From Sordaria brevicollis (Eukaryota > Ascomycota > Sordariomycetes > Sordariales > Sordariaceae): a stretch of 64,000 bases of DNA. This document shows, piece by piece, positions 35,763 to 47,622 of this stretch. Position 1 is the first letter of the stretch. The number at the start of each line of letters is the position of its first letter. A program made the position numbers and the translations under genes. The notes under the pieces were generated by a model. That model had not been told where the DNA came from and made no database searches. It saw nothing but the letters and a program-made list of their open reading frames with translations. The stretch lies in NCBI GenBank assembly GCA_033439795.1, contig JAUTDP010000004.1, positions 1,860,001 through 1,924,000 on the forward strand, in the 5' to 3' direction.

Positions 35763-38700
35763 CTTGATTGATTTTTGTAGTGGTGTTTTCCCACTTGACT
35801 CTCGATTGGGTTACTGGTCGGTGTTGTTGTTGTTGTGGTGTAGAACTGAACGCAAATTGGGTATACGCTGTGGTCAAAAGACGAAAGTGCTGGGATTTAC
35901 AAAGTCGACTGGACGATATGCTGCTAGCTGAGATGCAAAGGCGGGCTGATTGATGATGGTGGATTGGAGTTCAAGGCCCGGCCGATTGAAACGAAATCTT
36001 GTCCGCCCGGCAGAAAAAACTGGTGGACCTAGCTTTGAGAGTTGATGATGGAAAGATAAGAAAACTGATAAGAAGCCGCGGCAGGCATTTGGCTTGTCCA
36101 GCTTTTGCCAAGATGCGGAGGAATGCGCTCAGAATCTGATTGGTGAATAACAAAAAATGTGGGGTGATTAACTAAAAGCGGCTACGATCAGCAGGCACAG
36201 CTGTTGGAGCTCCCGTTCCCCAGAAATGCGGTGGTCACAGGTTGACAGCCGAACGGCGATGGCAGCGTGAAGCATGGCATTGGCATCCGCCTTCCAGTCG
36301 CCCGCCAACAACGGCATCATCGGCAGGCCGGCAGGACGGCAGAAGGTCCATCATCACGATGATTTCTCGATGATCCGTCCATGTCGATGATTCCGGCCCC
36401 ATCCTTCTGTTCCTCGTCCTCCTCGATTTTCCCCGCCCTGCCCGCCCATCCGCCCTTCCGCTATCCGGATTCGGGATCTTCTCCTTCCCGCTTCCTTGCC
36501 GATTCCCCTGATCCCCCAGACTTTTCTTCTCCCGTACAATCTTGGCAATGCCGCGCCCTGCTGCTGTCCGGAGTTCTTCTGGAATCCTGCTGCTTTCGTC
36601 CAAGCACCTCTAGCACCAGAACCTAATGTCGTCCTCACCGCATCAACTGTCATGTGGTTCAATGTTCTATCATTTCATTGAATCGTTTATTTTTGAGAGA
36701 ACTGGCGGTCTTGATATTAACTACGGGAACTCTCTCAAACTCTCGGTGTTTCTCCAGTTTTTGCTAAACTGGTCATGTGGGCTTACTCCATACTTACTAT
36801 CTTTCGCTAGATATCGTATTCGAGGGCGGGCCGTTAAGCCTATCAAATTCACATGGAACTGAACTCCGACCGACAGTTTGAATCGACGAGACTGGAAGGA
36901 TGGAAGGATGGAAGGATCAGGAGTGCGCAAGAACTGGGCATCACATCCTCTCTCTCACACACATAAGGCACCAGCAAATTTTGTGGGGAGAGATTCAGCA
37001 CCCAAAGGGGAAGCTGACGCCTGTCTGGGCAGAAACGCAAAGTGAAAATTTTCGGTCTCTTTTCTTCATTTTCTGTTGGGACAAAAGGGGAATGAATTAT
37101 GCCGAGGACCTTCCAGAGTCGTATTCCGATCCAGTGCAGGTCACAGAGGAAGAGAAAGCTGGGCGGCCTGGCCCTGGGCTGTCAGGGCTGTGTGTGTGTG
37201 TGTGAACCGTTGACCAATGCACACAAAACAAGATCCAGTGACAGTCAGGGGTAGATCTACACGCCCTAACCCCGCGGATACCATTGGCGATGGATGTTGG
37301 CGGGCGGCGGCGGTCTTTTACCCCGGATTGCGGTTGGTCCGGGGCAAGGAGGAGAGGTACGTAAAAAGTGAAAAACTTGCAAAGAAAAAGAGGCTTGTGA
37401 GATTTTAGGAAAGCGCGGGGAGGAGCACAAGAGCCTTGTGAGAACCAGTTCGGGTGCAACAGTATCGACTCCATTATTATCGAACCGTATCTGACCTTGT
37501 ATCGTCTTATCTGGAGCGCTTGCGCAGGTGGAAATGCGCCATGAACATGCCACCTCATCTGATTCGTTTGGAACCGATAAAACAAGCTCTACGATGTCTC
37601 GAGTTGGCGAGTCTAGAGAAGTATTGAACTCACCCGACCACTTGGCGTTTATTTGAAGCGTTGGTTGTCGGGGCAGATTCGGAGACTTATCGAACGGTTT
37701 ATCTCGAAAGATATGATAGAGGTACACTTGAGATACTCTATCTGATACGGAGATTGTTGTGTTGTGTTTGAATCGGAGCTTTTAGGAAAAGACGTCCAAA
37801 AGTCGGAGGTTTCACGATAACTGCGTGATTACTGGCGCGGTTATCACTTTGGATTCTGATACAGAAATCTCCTATACCTTCCGATAACCCTTGCTCGGTT
37901 ACTGTCCTCACATTTTGAGCGTCGTGAAATCCCTTCTTTTTCATTCTTCAGTCTCCAAAGATTGACAATGGATGGACCTGTCCCAAAATAGCCGATTCGG
38001 GAGAAGCCAACTTCAGTTCGATCCAGCTCCAGCGCCAGGTTCCACAATGTGCCTCGCACGTGCTAAGCACAGCCTGTAAAGTGGCAGATGGTGGAGGTTG
38101 TTGAGGTCATCCGTTCCCGGGCTCTCCTGTTTGGTGGATGTTTGGACTCCAGTGGACTCCTCCTAAACTCCATGTGGTCTCCACCGTGCTTGGACGGGAC
38201 GCCGCCCCATGTTTTCAGTTTCGCCCATGCTGCAAGTTGCTGCAAGCTCTTTGTGCAGTGGAAGCCCACGAAGCCCTTCCGCATTCCTCGAGGCTCTGTG
38301 TTGCGTGTCCTTGGCGTTTCTGGGCAGCCCACAGAATTCCACAGGAAGCCCGCAGGAAGCCCACAATGGATGACTGTCTTGACGTCTCGAAATATTCAAT
38401 CATCTGCCCCCTGGCATCACGATGCATTAGCATTTTGCATTTTGGGGTTCAGTTGACAAAGATTTACTCACCGTTTTTCTATTCTGGACTCCCTATGGAC
38501 TCCCTATGGACCTGGGAAACCATGTCCCCGACAGTTTCTTCAAGTCACAAGAACGGTCGGGAAATGTTCCCTACACAAGGGGAAGCTCAGCTATCCCAAG
38601 TCCGAACAAAGTCCAGTGTTGGTTGGGCTCCGAAGTGGATCTCGCAGATGGAATACAGTGGGAGAGATGTCCACATCCTCCACATTCAGTCACGCATTGC

Positions 38701-39673
38701 GGTCCCGTCGAACTGGGGCACCCAAGGGCAAGCTCACTTACACGAGCAAATTCACGATGCTTCCAAGCGTTCCAGGCTCCGATTCCAAAACCCACGTTTA
38801 TTTTGAGGAATTGCAAGGTCCTCACAAGGTCTCATGCTAGATGGGCAAGTGGAAGTCACGGCCGTGTTTTGCTCGAGTAATTTCCGTCTTGGGAAGCTGT
38901 CAAGTGACGGCCCTTGTTGAGTAAGAGTTGCGATTCAAAATCATGCCTCGGTCGCAAATCGGCCGGACCCGGTATGGGCTTCACATGCCGCCCCTGAGTG
39001 GTCTGTATACTGTGAATCTGACCTCATAGGAAAACCGGTTCTCCAGGATATAAGTCGACGGGCCCTTTTGCTGTTTCTCATAGATTTCCTACTTTTGAAA
39101 CATTCCATCTTTTCTTCTGGTCTTGTTATCAGCCTACTATTACTTGATATTACGGCATCCGTCCCAACAATTGCGTCCGTCCATTGTCCAGTTCGCTTAT
39201 CAGGCCACATCCTACCTACACAACAACAACCAACCCAGGAAAAAAGACCAATCGCACAGTCCGTGTTAGTCACGACTTGCAAACCAAGTACTACCTCCGT
39301 CTTTCGAAAGAAACCAGTCATCAATCCTTCCCGCCCTTCCGCCCTTCCGTACAGGCTGAAAAGAGCTAAAAGGAGAAGCGCCTTGCCTTACCGACCGTTG
39401 TTGTCACGACCTTGTTCAACCTCAACCAACCTAGATCCTCTGGCCAGATCGGACTGAGTGAGCTGATTGTTACCCCCCGAAACTTTGGCCTGTCCAACCC
39501 CCAGTTCCGTTGTCGGTGTAGCCAGCAGTAAGCTGTTTGCGAGACTGCATCAAATCAAAATCAACCGAAGAGAGTCCGTTCCAGGCCCTCACTGCAGAGG
39601 AAAGAGTCAACCACTCTGCATACCTATACCTTCCTTCCTTACGAAAACCGTCACATATATACCAACAGACAAG
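35763..39673. other. Large intergenic interval (about 3.9 kb)
   Basis: No gene is supported on either strand. ORFs of up to 222 codons (38138-38806) overlap ORFs in other frames and show no domain. It holds a (TG)8 microsatellite at 37189-37204 and short tandem GGACTCCCTAT units near 38485-38510. CT-rich and A-rich leader-like sequence is present just before the aminotransferase (39600-39673). The composition is normal, without RIP. Confidence 0.45.
37189..37204. repeat. (TG)8 microsatellite
   Basis: Eight uninterrupted TG units. Confidence 0.9.
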
Positions 39674-41513
39674 ATGGCGCCTGCCTCGAGTTTATTGCGC
39701 GCTGCCGCCCCCGTTCCTCACACTCACACTTCCTTCTCCTCCCACACACCATCATCAACGTCATCAAATCGCACAATCACGAACACAAACCCTACCTCCT
39801 CTACACCCCTTCTCAGACTCCAGGCCATCTCCAAGCACATGGCGCTCCCACAAACAACAAGTTTCCCCGCACAGGTGGTGCCTCAAGCCCCCGAAGACCC
39901 CCTCTTCGGTTTGGCGAGAGCTTTCAAGGCGGACACAAGTCCCCAAAAGATCGACTTGGTACGTTACGTTGCTTCTCTCACGGACCCGACACCCACATGC
40001 ACCGTGTGGTGCAAGTATCACAGCAATTGCTAACATTCGATTTTTATAGGGCATTGGTGCGTACAGAGATGAAAATGCCAAGCCATGGGTATTACCAGTC
40101 GTCAAGAAGGTGAGTCTTCACTCTTTGTTTCCTTTTTCACTTTCATCATGCGATGCGGCGCAAATCTCGGGTTTCAATGAGCTTCATCGTGAGGACCTTT
40201 GGGGCCTCAAAGTCGCAATCTGGGGAAGCCTGTAGGCGTTGGGCGGATGGGGTGGCCCCTGGAGCTAGGCACCTTTGTGCGACATACAGGACCCCTCATT
40301 TGGACCCCTCCTCCACCTTCCAGGGCCACTTACAGCTCTCCCCGCACTATCGCCAGCGTCACCGTCGACAAATCATCAAGATGCGTCAGCAAACAATTTA
40401 ACTAACCAATTACTCATTACACAGGCGGATGAAATCATTCGAAATGACCCCGAGGCCAACCACGAATATCTCCCCATCGCCGGTCTCTCATCACTAACCA
40501 GCAAGGCTGCCGAGCTTGTCCTCGGTGCCTCCGCTCCCGCCATCGCTGAGGGCCGTGTCGCCTCTGTCCAGACTATCTCCGGCACCGGCGCCTGCCATCT
40601 TGGTGGTCTCTTCCTTTCGCGCTTCTACAACCCTTACGGCGATTCTTCCCACAAGCCCACTGTCTACCTCAGCAACCCAACATGGGCCAACCACAACCAG
40701 ATCTTCACCAATGTCGGCCTCCCCATCGCCCAGTACCCTTACTTCGACAAGAAGACCAAGGGCCTTGATATCGTCGGCATGAAGAAGGCTCTCTCTGAGG
40801 CCCCCGACCGCTCCGTCATCCTCCTCCACGCCTGCGCCCACAACCCTACCGGTGTCGACCCTACGCCCGCCCAATGGCGCGAGATCGCCGAGATCATGGC
40901 CGCCAAGGGTCACTTCCCCTTCTTCGATACCGCCTACCAGGGTTTCGCTTCCGGTGACCTCGATCGCGACGCTGCGGCCATCCGCCTCTTCGTTGAGCTC
41001 GGCTTTGAGCTTGTAGTTGCCCAGTCCTTCGCCAAGAACTTCGGCCTCTACGGTGAACGTGCTGGCTGCTTCCACTACGTCTCGGCTCCTTCCTCCGACG
41101 CCGCCGCTGTCACCACTCGCGTTGCTTCTCAGCTCGCTCTGCTCCAGCGCTCCGAGATCTCCAACCCGCCCATCTATGGTGCCAAGGTTGCCTCGATCGT
41201 CCTCAACGACCCCGCCCTCTTCGCCGAGTGGAAGGAGAACCTCCGGACCATGTCTGGCCGTATCATCGACATGAGGAAAGCTCTCCGCAGCAAACTCGAG
41301 GAGCTTGGTACCCCGGGTACCTGGAACCACATCACCGACCAGATTGGCATGTTCTCCTTCACCGGCTTGAACGAGAAGCAGGTCGCTAGACTCAGGGAAG
41401 AGTTCCACGTTTACATGACCAAGAACGGCCGCATCAGCATGGCCGGCCTAAATACAAAGAACGTGGACTACTTCGCGAGAGCGGTAGACAAGGTTGTTAG
41501 AGAGGTGCAGTAG
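39674..41513 (+). CDS. Aspartate aminotransferase
   Basis: Exons 39674-39958, 40050-40109 and 40425-41513 encode 477 residues. Introns are 91 nt (GTACGT...GCTAAC...TAG) and 315 nt (GTGAGT...ACTAAC...CAG). It is a class I PLP transaminase converting aspartate and 2-oxoglutarate to oxaloacetate and glutamate. Motifs include IGAYRDE...PWVLPVVKKAD, GTGA, NPTW.NH, LHACAHNPTG, DTAYQGFASGD, and the PLP-lysine segment SFAKNFGLYGERAG (Lys at about 319). The first 55 residues are Ser/Thr/Arg-rich with almost no acids, as in a mitochondrial presequence. Met56 (39839) would start a protein of the usual cytosolic length, so both forms could come from one gene. No C-terminal peroxisomal SKL-type signal. 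Confidence 0.93.
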
Positions 41514-42618
41514 TTGCCTCCCTCTCCACCTCCTTTTCTTCACGTCTTTATGGTTTTCTGGACGTTCTTCTTCACTTTTCTTTTTCTCTACTTTTATTAC
41601 CATTACGCCCACGATGGGTGAAGCGGCTGTCAGTTTGTCAGGTTGTTGAAGCTTTAGTGTCTGCTCAAGGGGACGAGCAAGACCACAGCGGTGTTCTTTC
41701 TTTTTGATTTCTAGTCACGGGTTGTTATCGGGATTATATGGGATCGAGGCCTAAGTTGCCTCATGGGTATTTGTTTATCTGCTGGGAATTTGGGAATCAC
41801 AGTACCTATCGATACTTGAGGAAGATTGATGGGAACAAGCGGAGGGCACACTAGATAATACGTGCCCGAACGGTTAATCAAAAGATTTGTTTTGTTTTCG
41901 GTCCTATGGTGGACTTGTTGATCTGTCAAACTACTGTTCCCTCTTCTTTGTCTTTTGTACGTGTGATGTTATGTGGTAGTGACCGGTGCTATATAACCTT
42001 TTGGTAAGTGTTCGTGAGCGCGATGCCACTGGGGGTCCCGACCTAACTCTCATACGAGCTGGTGGAGGATGGAAATGGGAGGTCTTGCCTTGAGGTGATA
42101 AAGGAAAATGCAATAATTGTTTAGGCTTAGTCCCTTCAATGAGCTGTCTCGGGTGCATTGTAAACTTTCAATTAGTTTCTGCCAATTATATTACCGTGAC
42201 TCATTCGGCCAGAAAGGAATAGTAACGGCTTACCTAGAACTAGGCACCACCTTAATCAGGAGCGGCGGCGCGATTAGAAAAAGGCTGCCCTACCGGTCCA
42301 AGGTAGGTAACAACTGCCTGTCTGCTTCCCCTTTATACACCCTCCTTGCCTCCCGGCCTCATCACCATCACCATCACCTTCACCATCACCTTCACCATCA
42401 CACCACTCCGTGGCCACCTGAGGGCAAACGCAACCTGAAAATCAGAAGAAGGGTAATTCCACCTTATAAGACTTTGTCACCTCAATCGTCACCATCAACA
42501 GCAGACCAATTCTTGCTATTCACCGTCTCAACTCAGCAACGGAGTCCGCCACCTGTGCGTCAATTCATTCTTATCTTCGCTCATCTTCCTTACAACACGC
42601 CACGTACTGGATTCCGAC
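41514..42618. other. Intergenic interval
   Basis: About 1.1 kb. A CAC/CAT-rich minisatellite (42359-42404) lies in what is probably the 5' leader of the 2EXR gene. A 224-codon ORF covering it (42117-42791) overlaps the real gene in another frame and is not supported. Confidence 0.5.
42359..42404. repeat. CAC/CAT trinucleotide-rich minisatellite
   Basis: Imperfect repeats of CATCAC and CTTCAC units about 215-260 bp upstream of the 2EXR start codon. Confidence 0.85.
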
Positions 42619-43494
42619 ATGACAACCTTCCATCCATTTCCCCGTCTCCCATGGGAACTCCGAGCTCGGGTATGGGAGCTGACCGTCGAGCCTCGAACGG
42701 TCGAGGTCGATCTCCGGTACAATCACCCCATCACTCGCGACATGGCAACCAGATATTTCTTAAGTCTCGGTGCATACACCCGCAACCCTGAGCACGTCTC
42801 GGTCCTTCATCTACGGTCATCTACACCAGTACCTGCGCCTTTGCAAACCTGTCTGGAAGCGCGTATACACCTCACAGAGGAAGATGTGATGGTAGGCCGA
42901 CATACAGGAAGGCCGTTCTACAAAAAGGCCTTTGACGAACTACCAGAGGCCAAAGCAAACGAGTGGAAGGATATACCTTTACCGGCTCAACTCCGGCTGG
43001 AGCTCGGTCTCACGCCCCTAAACGAACCGCGCCGTTACGTCTGGATAAACTTTGACCTCGACATGCTCTCCATCGGCGAACGCAGATTGTACGAGTTCAA
43101 ACCTTATTACAAGGATATCAAGCGGCTCAAAATTGCGCGTGAATTCGATGACGTGTACAACCGTCGTTTCGGAAACCTGCGCTGGGTGTATAATCTGCAC
43201 GAGTTCAGGAACTACCTGCTGCTGGTTGTCAACCTCCGGGAGCTCCACGTGGTCTGTCTGGATGGGTTGAAGTATTGGAGAACAGCTGCTGCGGCAGTGG
43301 CAGTAGCAGGAGCAGGAGTAGGAGCAGGAGCAGGAGAAGCACGGCCAGGGCCAGGGCCAGGGCCGGACGGCGGCGGCGACTGCACCTGTCCCTATTTCCC
43401 TGCTAGTTTGAGCGAGGACAAAGTCTTGCTGATTGATAACAAGACGGGGAAGAGGAGGACGTATGCTGAGAATAAAAAGAGACGACGACGGTAG
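42619..43494 (+). CDS. 2EXR-family (F-box-like) protein
   Basis: A single exon of 291 residues. The N-terminus FHPFPRLPWELRARVWELTVEPRTVEV is the 2EXR signature, found in large, lineage-expanded fungal families of unknown function and thought to resemble F-box N-termini. Downstream come LQTCLEAR (the usual L..C.EAR turn), YVWINFDLDML and an HEF..YLLLVVNLRELHVVCLDGLKYW segment. Residues about 226-255 are a low-complexity Ala/Gly/Val then (GP)n linker, likely from replication slippage. The C-terminus is Lys/Arg-rich (KKRRRR), possibly nuclear. The first ATG of the frame starts the signature, so the start is secure. Confidence 0.85.
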   Translation: MTTFHPFPRLPWELRARVWELTVEPRTVEVDLRYNHPITRDMATRYFLSLGAYTRNPEHVSVLHLRSSTPVPAPLQTCLEARIHLTEEDVMVGRHTGRPFYKKAFDELPEAKANEWKDIPLPAQLRLELGLTPLNEPRRYVWINFDLDMLSIGERRLYEFKPYYKDIKRLKIAREFDDVYNRRFGNLRWVYNLHEFRNYLLLVVNLRELHVVCLDGLKYWRTAAAAVAVAGAGVGAGAGEARPGPGPGPDGGGDCTCPYFPASLSEDKVLLIDNKTGKRRTYAENKKRRRR

Positions 43495-43583
43495 ATGGTT
43501 TGGTCTGGTTTGGTTTAGTTGGTGGGGTGTGGATGGGTAGACTAAGAGAAGGGTAGAATGGAATTTACCTGACCTTCCCACAG

Positions 43584-43602
43584 ACACACACACACACACA
43601 CA
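43584..43602. repeat. (AC)n microsatellite
   Basis: AC repeat of 19 nt between the 2EXR gene and the 5S gene. Confidence 0.9.
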
Positions 43603-43623
43603 TACAACACTCACCATCTAGGC

Positions 43624-43630
43624 TTATAAG
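43624..43630 (+). promoter_or_regulatory. Upstream TATA element of the 5S gene
   Basis: TTATAAG centred about 27 bp before the 5S 5' end. A TATA element near -29 is known to be needed for Neurospora 5S transcription. Confidence 0.7.
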
Positions 43631-43653
43631 ATACTATTTTGACAATAACAAGC

Positions 43654-43772
43654 ACATACGACCATACCCACTGGAAAACTCGGGATCCCGTCCGCTCTCC
43701 CATAGATAAGCCAGTGAGGGCCAGACTAGTAGTTGGGTCGGTGACGACCAGCGAATCCCTGGTGTTGTATGT
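43654..43772 (+). rRNA. 5S ribosomal RNA gene (dispersed single copy)
   Basis: A 119-nt sequence starts ACATACGACC and ends GTTGTATGT, so the two ends pair as helix I. Inside are hallmark 5S segments: GATCCCGTCCGCTC, TAGTAGTTGGGT, GGTGAC.ACCAGCGAATCCC. It is transcribed by RNA polymerase III from an internal promoter plus an upstream TATA element, and a T-run follows directly. Lone 5S genes scattered among protein genes are characteristic of Neurospora. The middle part differs from the commonest Neurospora 5S type as I remember it, so it may belong to a minor class. Confidence 0.95.
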
Positions 43773-43779
43773 TTTTTTT
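43772..43779 (+). terminator. Pol III terminator of the 5S gene
   Basis: A run of eight T starting at the last base of the 5S gene. Confidence 0.9.
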
Positions 43780-44926
43780 CCCTGTTTTTCCCCTTTTTTA
43801 CTATCTTTAATTGATTCGATTCCCTCTTTTCACCAACTATTATCGTGTAACATTTTGCTTGCTCCTGGCTGGATTTACTTCTGTTGGTGGACCTTTTTTC
43901 TTCTTCTCGAAGTTATATTCTTCTTGGTTTCTTGGAGTGGCAGCAAGCTGCCTGTACTTAACGAAGTTCGTGGACGCAGAGTTGCACACACACCTTGTTT
44001 TGCTCAGCTAGCCCCTGACAAGTAAGTAAACAATCGAGCGAACCGCTTCCACAACCAGAATATTAGCATATAAGCCTTACATGTACGGCGGTGACCACAC
44101 CCTAAAGTCTATAACCCTGTCTGGGCTTCGATCTTACGGTTCAATCAATTTATAACCGGCGAATAACGCTTTATAGATGTATGATAACCATGCCCAGTTG
44201 AGCGGCGTCTAAACTGCAATACAAACTCGCTATTTTCGCTTTCAACTCATCACCATACACCCGACTCCCCGCAAAATCTCATAGCGAAAGGCATACTTTG
44301 AAAACCAGCGTCGCCTTTCGCTTTTTCTCAAATTGCTTTCCCACCCTCGAACGGGCCACTGACACCTTCCATCCCGTGCCATATCTTCCTTCCCATGGAA
44401 CGTCAGACAACAGTCCAAAAGTTTTCACCAATCCATCATCCTGTTTCCGAATCCAACCAGTGACCTAAATCCACTCCTGGCATGCCTGGCCGCTTTCAAG
44501 TCCCAACAACCTGAAGTTCCCGATGATCAAAAAAAACCTATCCTTCGAGGGTCATGCTGTTGTGTTGGTTAGCTATGCCTGCCAGACGAGGAAAAAAGAC
44601 AGCGGGTGAGCGAGTGAGGCTAAGATGGGAGGAGAAGTGGTTCGGCGGCCACAACTAATGAGCGATTCCCTTCTCAATCCTCCCTGTTGAACATGAAAAA
44701 AAAAGTGAAAAAAATAATATTAATAATAATAATAATAATAATAATGAAGAAAAAACCTGAAAACGCTCGAGTTGCTCTGCAAGTTGGACCAGCATTGCTC
44801 GACAGTGTATGGATTATTCCGTTTCATGCGGGAACTCATCCAATGCCAAACCTACCAGAATGGTTCTCGTTGGCTTGTTCGTCCATCGGGCTCTCCTCGA
44901 TAGTTGCTCCGTGTCTTGTAGAGGAT
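43780..44926. other. Intergenic interval
   Basis: About 1.1 kb. It holds an (AAT)n microsatellite at 44721-44745 and no supportable gene. Confidence 0.5.
44721..44745. repeat. (AAT)n microsatellite
   Basis: Eight TAA/AAT units within an A-rich patch. Confidence 0.9.
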
Positions 44927-45937
44927 TTAGACCGAGGCTGGCTGTGCTCTCTGTGGGATATCCGGCTCACTGTCAGTATACTCGCTATCAATCTCGTCGA
45001 GGTCTGGTTGGGGCGTGGTGGTCAAGAATAGCCTCTCGTTCCCAATCCCACCCCGCCGCATTATCGGTGTTAAGGTGACCGAATCATCCATGGAATGTCC
45101 AACCAAATTGTCATTGACATCCCACCCATATCCTACGAGGGCGCCAAAATCTCTTCCTACGGCATCGACCATCCGAAACCAGTGTACGTGAAAATCCTCT
45201 CTGCCGTATGTGACACGCTTGTAGCTGTCGTATAATTTGAGGCAAAGATTGGGCGTGCGCGCCAACACTTTGAACAGGAGGGGATAGCATGAAAACAACC
45301 CGAGATAGGGGTAGTCGAAGCAGGGGCAAATGGGCACTGCATGGCTCCGTAGCAAATGTCTGTAAGGCCGATTTCGGTGTCCTCGAATCCTGTCGTCAAT
45401 TGCCAGCTCCAACCGAATCAACACGTTGAATAAGACGTTCTCTAAAGGTTGAGAGAGTTCAGGGCCAATTACGACTAATCCGAGAAAGTTCAAGGTATCT
45501 GATTGCAACTCGGGGATTCGCTGGCGCAAGGAGAGGTACCACGTGGTTAAGGGAAAGTTGAAGTCATCGTATGTTGCAAAGATGTAGATTGCCAGGGCCT
45601 GAGCAGCAGTGAAGACAAGAGTGCCGGTTACTCTCGATGATGGCATCATCCGCACAACCGCACGATTCACTGTTGAGAATACATGATGAAGGATATTCGA
45701 GGATGACAGGCTAAGCGCCATTTTGAACAGTATATCGACACAAGGGTTTCGCAAGATCGGAGAGAAGTTGAAGCTGGTCTTCCGCTGGAGAAGCCGTGCG
45801 CGGACGGTCAGGTCGGAGCTAGGACGTTGGTAAATGACGAGGATAGTAGTCACGGTAATCTGTTTGTGATCGATTAGGCTATGGAGCGCAGAGTTCTTCG
45901 TGAAAGTCACGTACGTGTACTTTGTAGTCGTTTTCAT
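44927..45937 (-). CDS. Hypothetical protein with one likely membrane span
   Basis: An uninterrupted - strand frame of 336 codons. The protein-like part begins at an internal Met (45721, MALSLSSSN), giving 264 residues, and that may be the true start because the preceding 72 codons look leader-like. One hydrophobic segment (TGTLVFTAAQALAIYIFA) is followed by FPLTTWYLSLRQRIPELQSDTL and LENVLFNVLIRLELAIDDR. The end is acidic and repetitive (DEIDSEYTDSEPD). No family recognised and no clear intron. Steady amino-acid composition over 260 residues favours a real gene. Confidence 0.5.
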   Translation of the reverse strand: MKTTTKYTYVTFTKNSALHSLIDHKQITVTTILVIYQRPSSDLTVRARLLQRKTSFNFSPILRNPCVDILFKMALSLSSSNILHHVFSTVNRAVVRMMPSSRVTGTLVFTAAQALAIYIFATYDDFNFPLTTWYLSLRQRIPELQSDTLNFLGLVVIGPELSQPLENVLFNVLIRLELAIDDRIRGHRNRPYRHLLRSHAVPICPCFDYPYLGLFSCYPLLFKVLARTPNLCLKLYDSYKRVTYGREDFHVHWFRMVDAVGRDFGALVGYGWDVNDNLVGHSMDDSVTLTPIMRRGGIGNERLFLTTTPQPDLDEIDSEYTDSEPDIPQRAQPASV

Positions 45938-46445
45938 TCAGCAGGCACCGCACACCGTGGTCTATGTGCACTCTGAGAAGCTTGATACAGCTGGTGATTC
46001 GATAGCGGCAGAAGGGTGGTGGCGAACGAGGCCGAAACAAAAGATATTGACGGAGCCAAGTGACAATAATCCAATGTGTTTTGGCGTGAAAAGGTTTGAT
46101 GATGTTGATGATTTGGCCGATGTCGTCACGGAGATAATACTAGTTATGCCTGACCAAGTGCAAGTTGTCAAGATGTGGTGCTGGGGAGAAGAGGCATGAG
46201 ATTGACGAGAGGATGACTAGGTAGTGTGTCAAGATGAGAAAGCATCCAGAAAGAACACGCGAACCATCCGATAACAGTATGGGACAGTACATCAGCACTC
46301 GTGGGATAGAGGCAACTGGCACGACTGACTGGAAACGACAACCGACGGCATGGAGAAAGAGCGATGGAATAAGATTAGTAAGTGCCCCTGGCGAGTCAAC
46401 CAGCAGCTAACCAAGCACTTGCCGCCTGAACCCAAAGCAATGACC
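45938..46445. other. Intergenic interval
   Basis: About 0.5 kb between the hypothetical gene and the 3' end of the ufe1 gene, both on the - strand. Nothing recognised. Confidence 0.5.
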
Positions 46446-47622
46446 TTAGATGATCAGATCCCATATAACAAGGAAGGCGCAGAGTCCAGTAGCAGCAAAG
46501 AAGGTATACCGAGCTGGACTGGCCCTGTTAGTGCTCTTCTTGAGCTCCTTGTTACCCCTGTCGACGCCCTCGGTGGTTTCAAAAGACTCGGCCACAAGCT
46601 GGTCAATATGGGCCGATTGTGTCGTAAGGTTGCTGACCAGCATATTTTGTAGTTCGGAGATTTCGAGGAGCGACTGTTCAGCGGCCCTGCAATGACATTA
46701 GTCCCTGACTTGCGAACCTCGATAGTTCTCCCAAGACATGTTCCATACCTGACTTTGTCCAGCGTGCTCTCAAAATGCTTCACCATATCTTGGTTCCCTT
46801 TTTCGAACATTTGTATTTGTTCGTCCGTCAGGTCTTCTGTAGGTAACGACGGTTTCCGCTCATATTCATCCATAGGCAGATGAGATGGATTCCCCTGAGC
46901 GACGTTTCCGGACCGCCTTCGCGAGCCAAAGTCATTTCCAGCCGTGTTCCTTGCCTTGGCCAAGACGCTCCTGTTCTTTTCCATCTCCCGCGTTAACCTG
47001 GTTTCCATCATGGACTGCTGCGTCCTTGCCGTCTCCTGCAGGCGCTGTCTCAGGTACCAGATGACACTCTCGCGATGCGCGCCCAGCTGACGGGCAACAG
47101 CCTCGGCCGCAGCATGTTCTTTGCTCTTGGAGCTTCCTAGTGGGCCTCCGCCAGCAGCCCAAGACCCCAATGCGCCAAGTCCGCGGGCATATTTCTTCTG
47201 GATCAAAGCGGTCTCGGTGCTCTGGCGCAGCTGCTCGGCGTCCTCGAGGGCGCGAATGCGGGCATTGAGGTCGCGCAGTGTCGCTTTGGCATTGGCGTCA
47301 ATTTCCTCGCGGTCGCGATCGGTAAGGTAGACTGGCTGGGACGAGCCGTTCCGGGCGGAGGTGTGGAGGTGTGTCTTGCGCGGGGCAGCAGTCGAGAGGT
47401 AGGCTTGACGGAGATTGCGAAGCTCGGAGTGTAATTGGGCGACGAGGGAGGTCTGAGATGTGCGTGAGTATAATTGTATCACGTCGTGAGAGAAGAAATG
47501 TGCCTTACAATTCTGTAAGCTTCCTTCAGGAACTCGTCGGCGGTATCAGTAGTAAAGGGTTTCGTGGGAGGCGCATCGTGGCCTTTGAGGAGCTCGTTGA
47601 AGGTGGATGTGAGGTCCGCCAT
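46446..47622 (-). CDS. ufe1: ER Qa-SNARE Ufe1/syntaxin-18
   Basis: Exons on the - strand, 47622-47509, 47452-46749 and 46686-46446, encode 352 residues. Introns of 56 nt (GTAAGG...CAG) and 62 nt (GTATGG...CTAAT...CAG) preserve the frame. The N-terminus MADLTSTFNELLK...PFTTDTADEFLKEAYRI matches the syntaxin-18 N-terminal domain, and a long helical region follows. The SNARE helix is at about 255-320 (MFEKGNQDMVKHFESTLDKV, ISELQNMLVSNLTTQSAHIDQL). A C-terminal anchor (FFAATGLCAFLVIWDLII) ends the protein. Ufe1 is the ER t-SNARE that receives retrograde Golgi vesicles with Sec20 and Use1. Confidence 0.9.

Noticed and set aside
38138..38806. 222-codon ORF in the large intergenic region
   Set aside because: No family features, several overlapping ORFs in other frames, repetitive CTCC/GGAAGCCC sequence.
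40494..41408. 304-codon - strand ORF
   Set aside because: Antisense to the aminotransferase catalytic region.
42117..42791. 224-codon ORF with a His-rich run
   Set aside because: Overlaps the 2EXR start in another frame. The His run is simply the CAC/CAT repeat.
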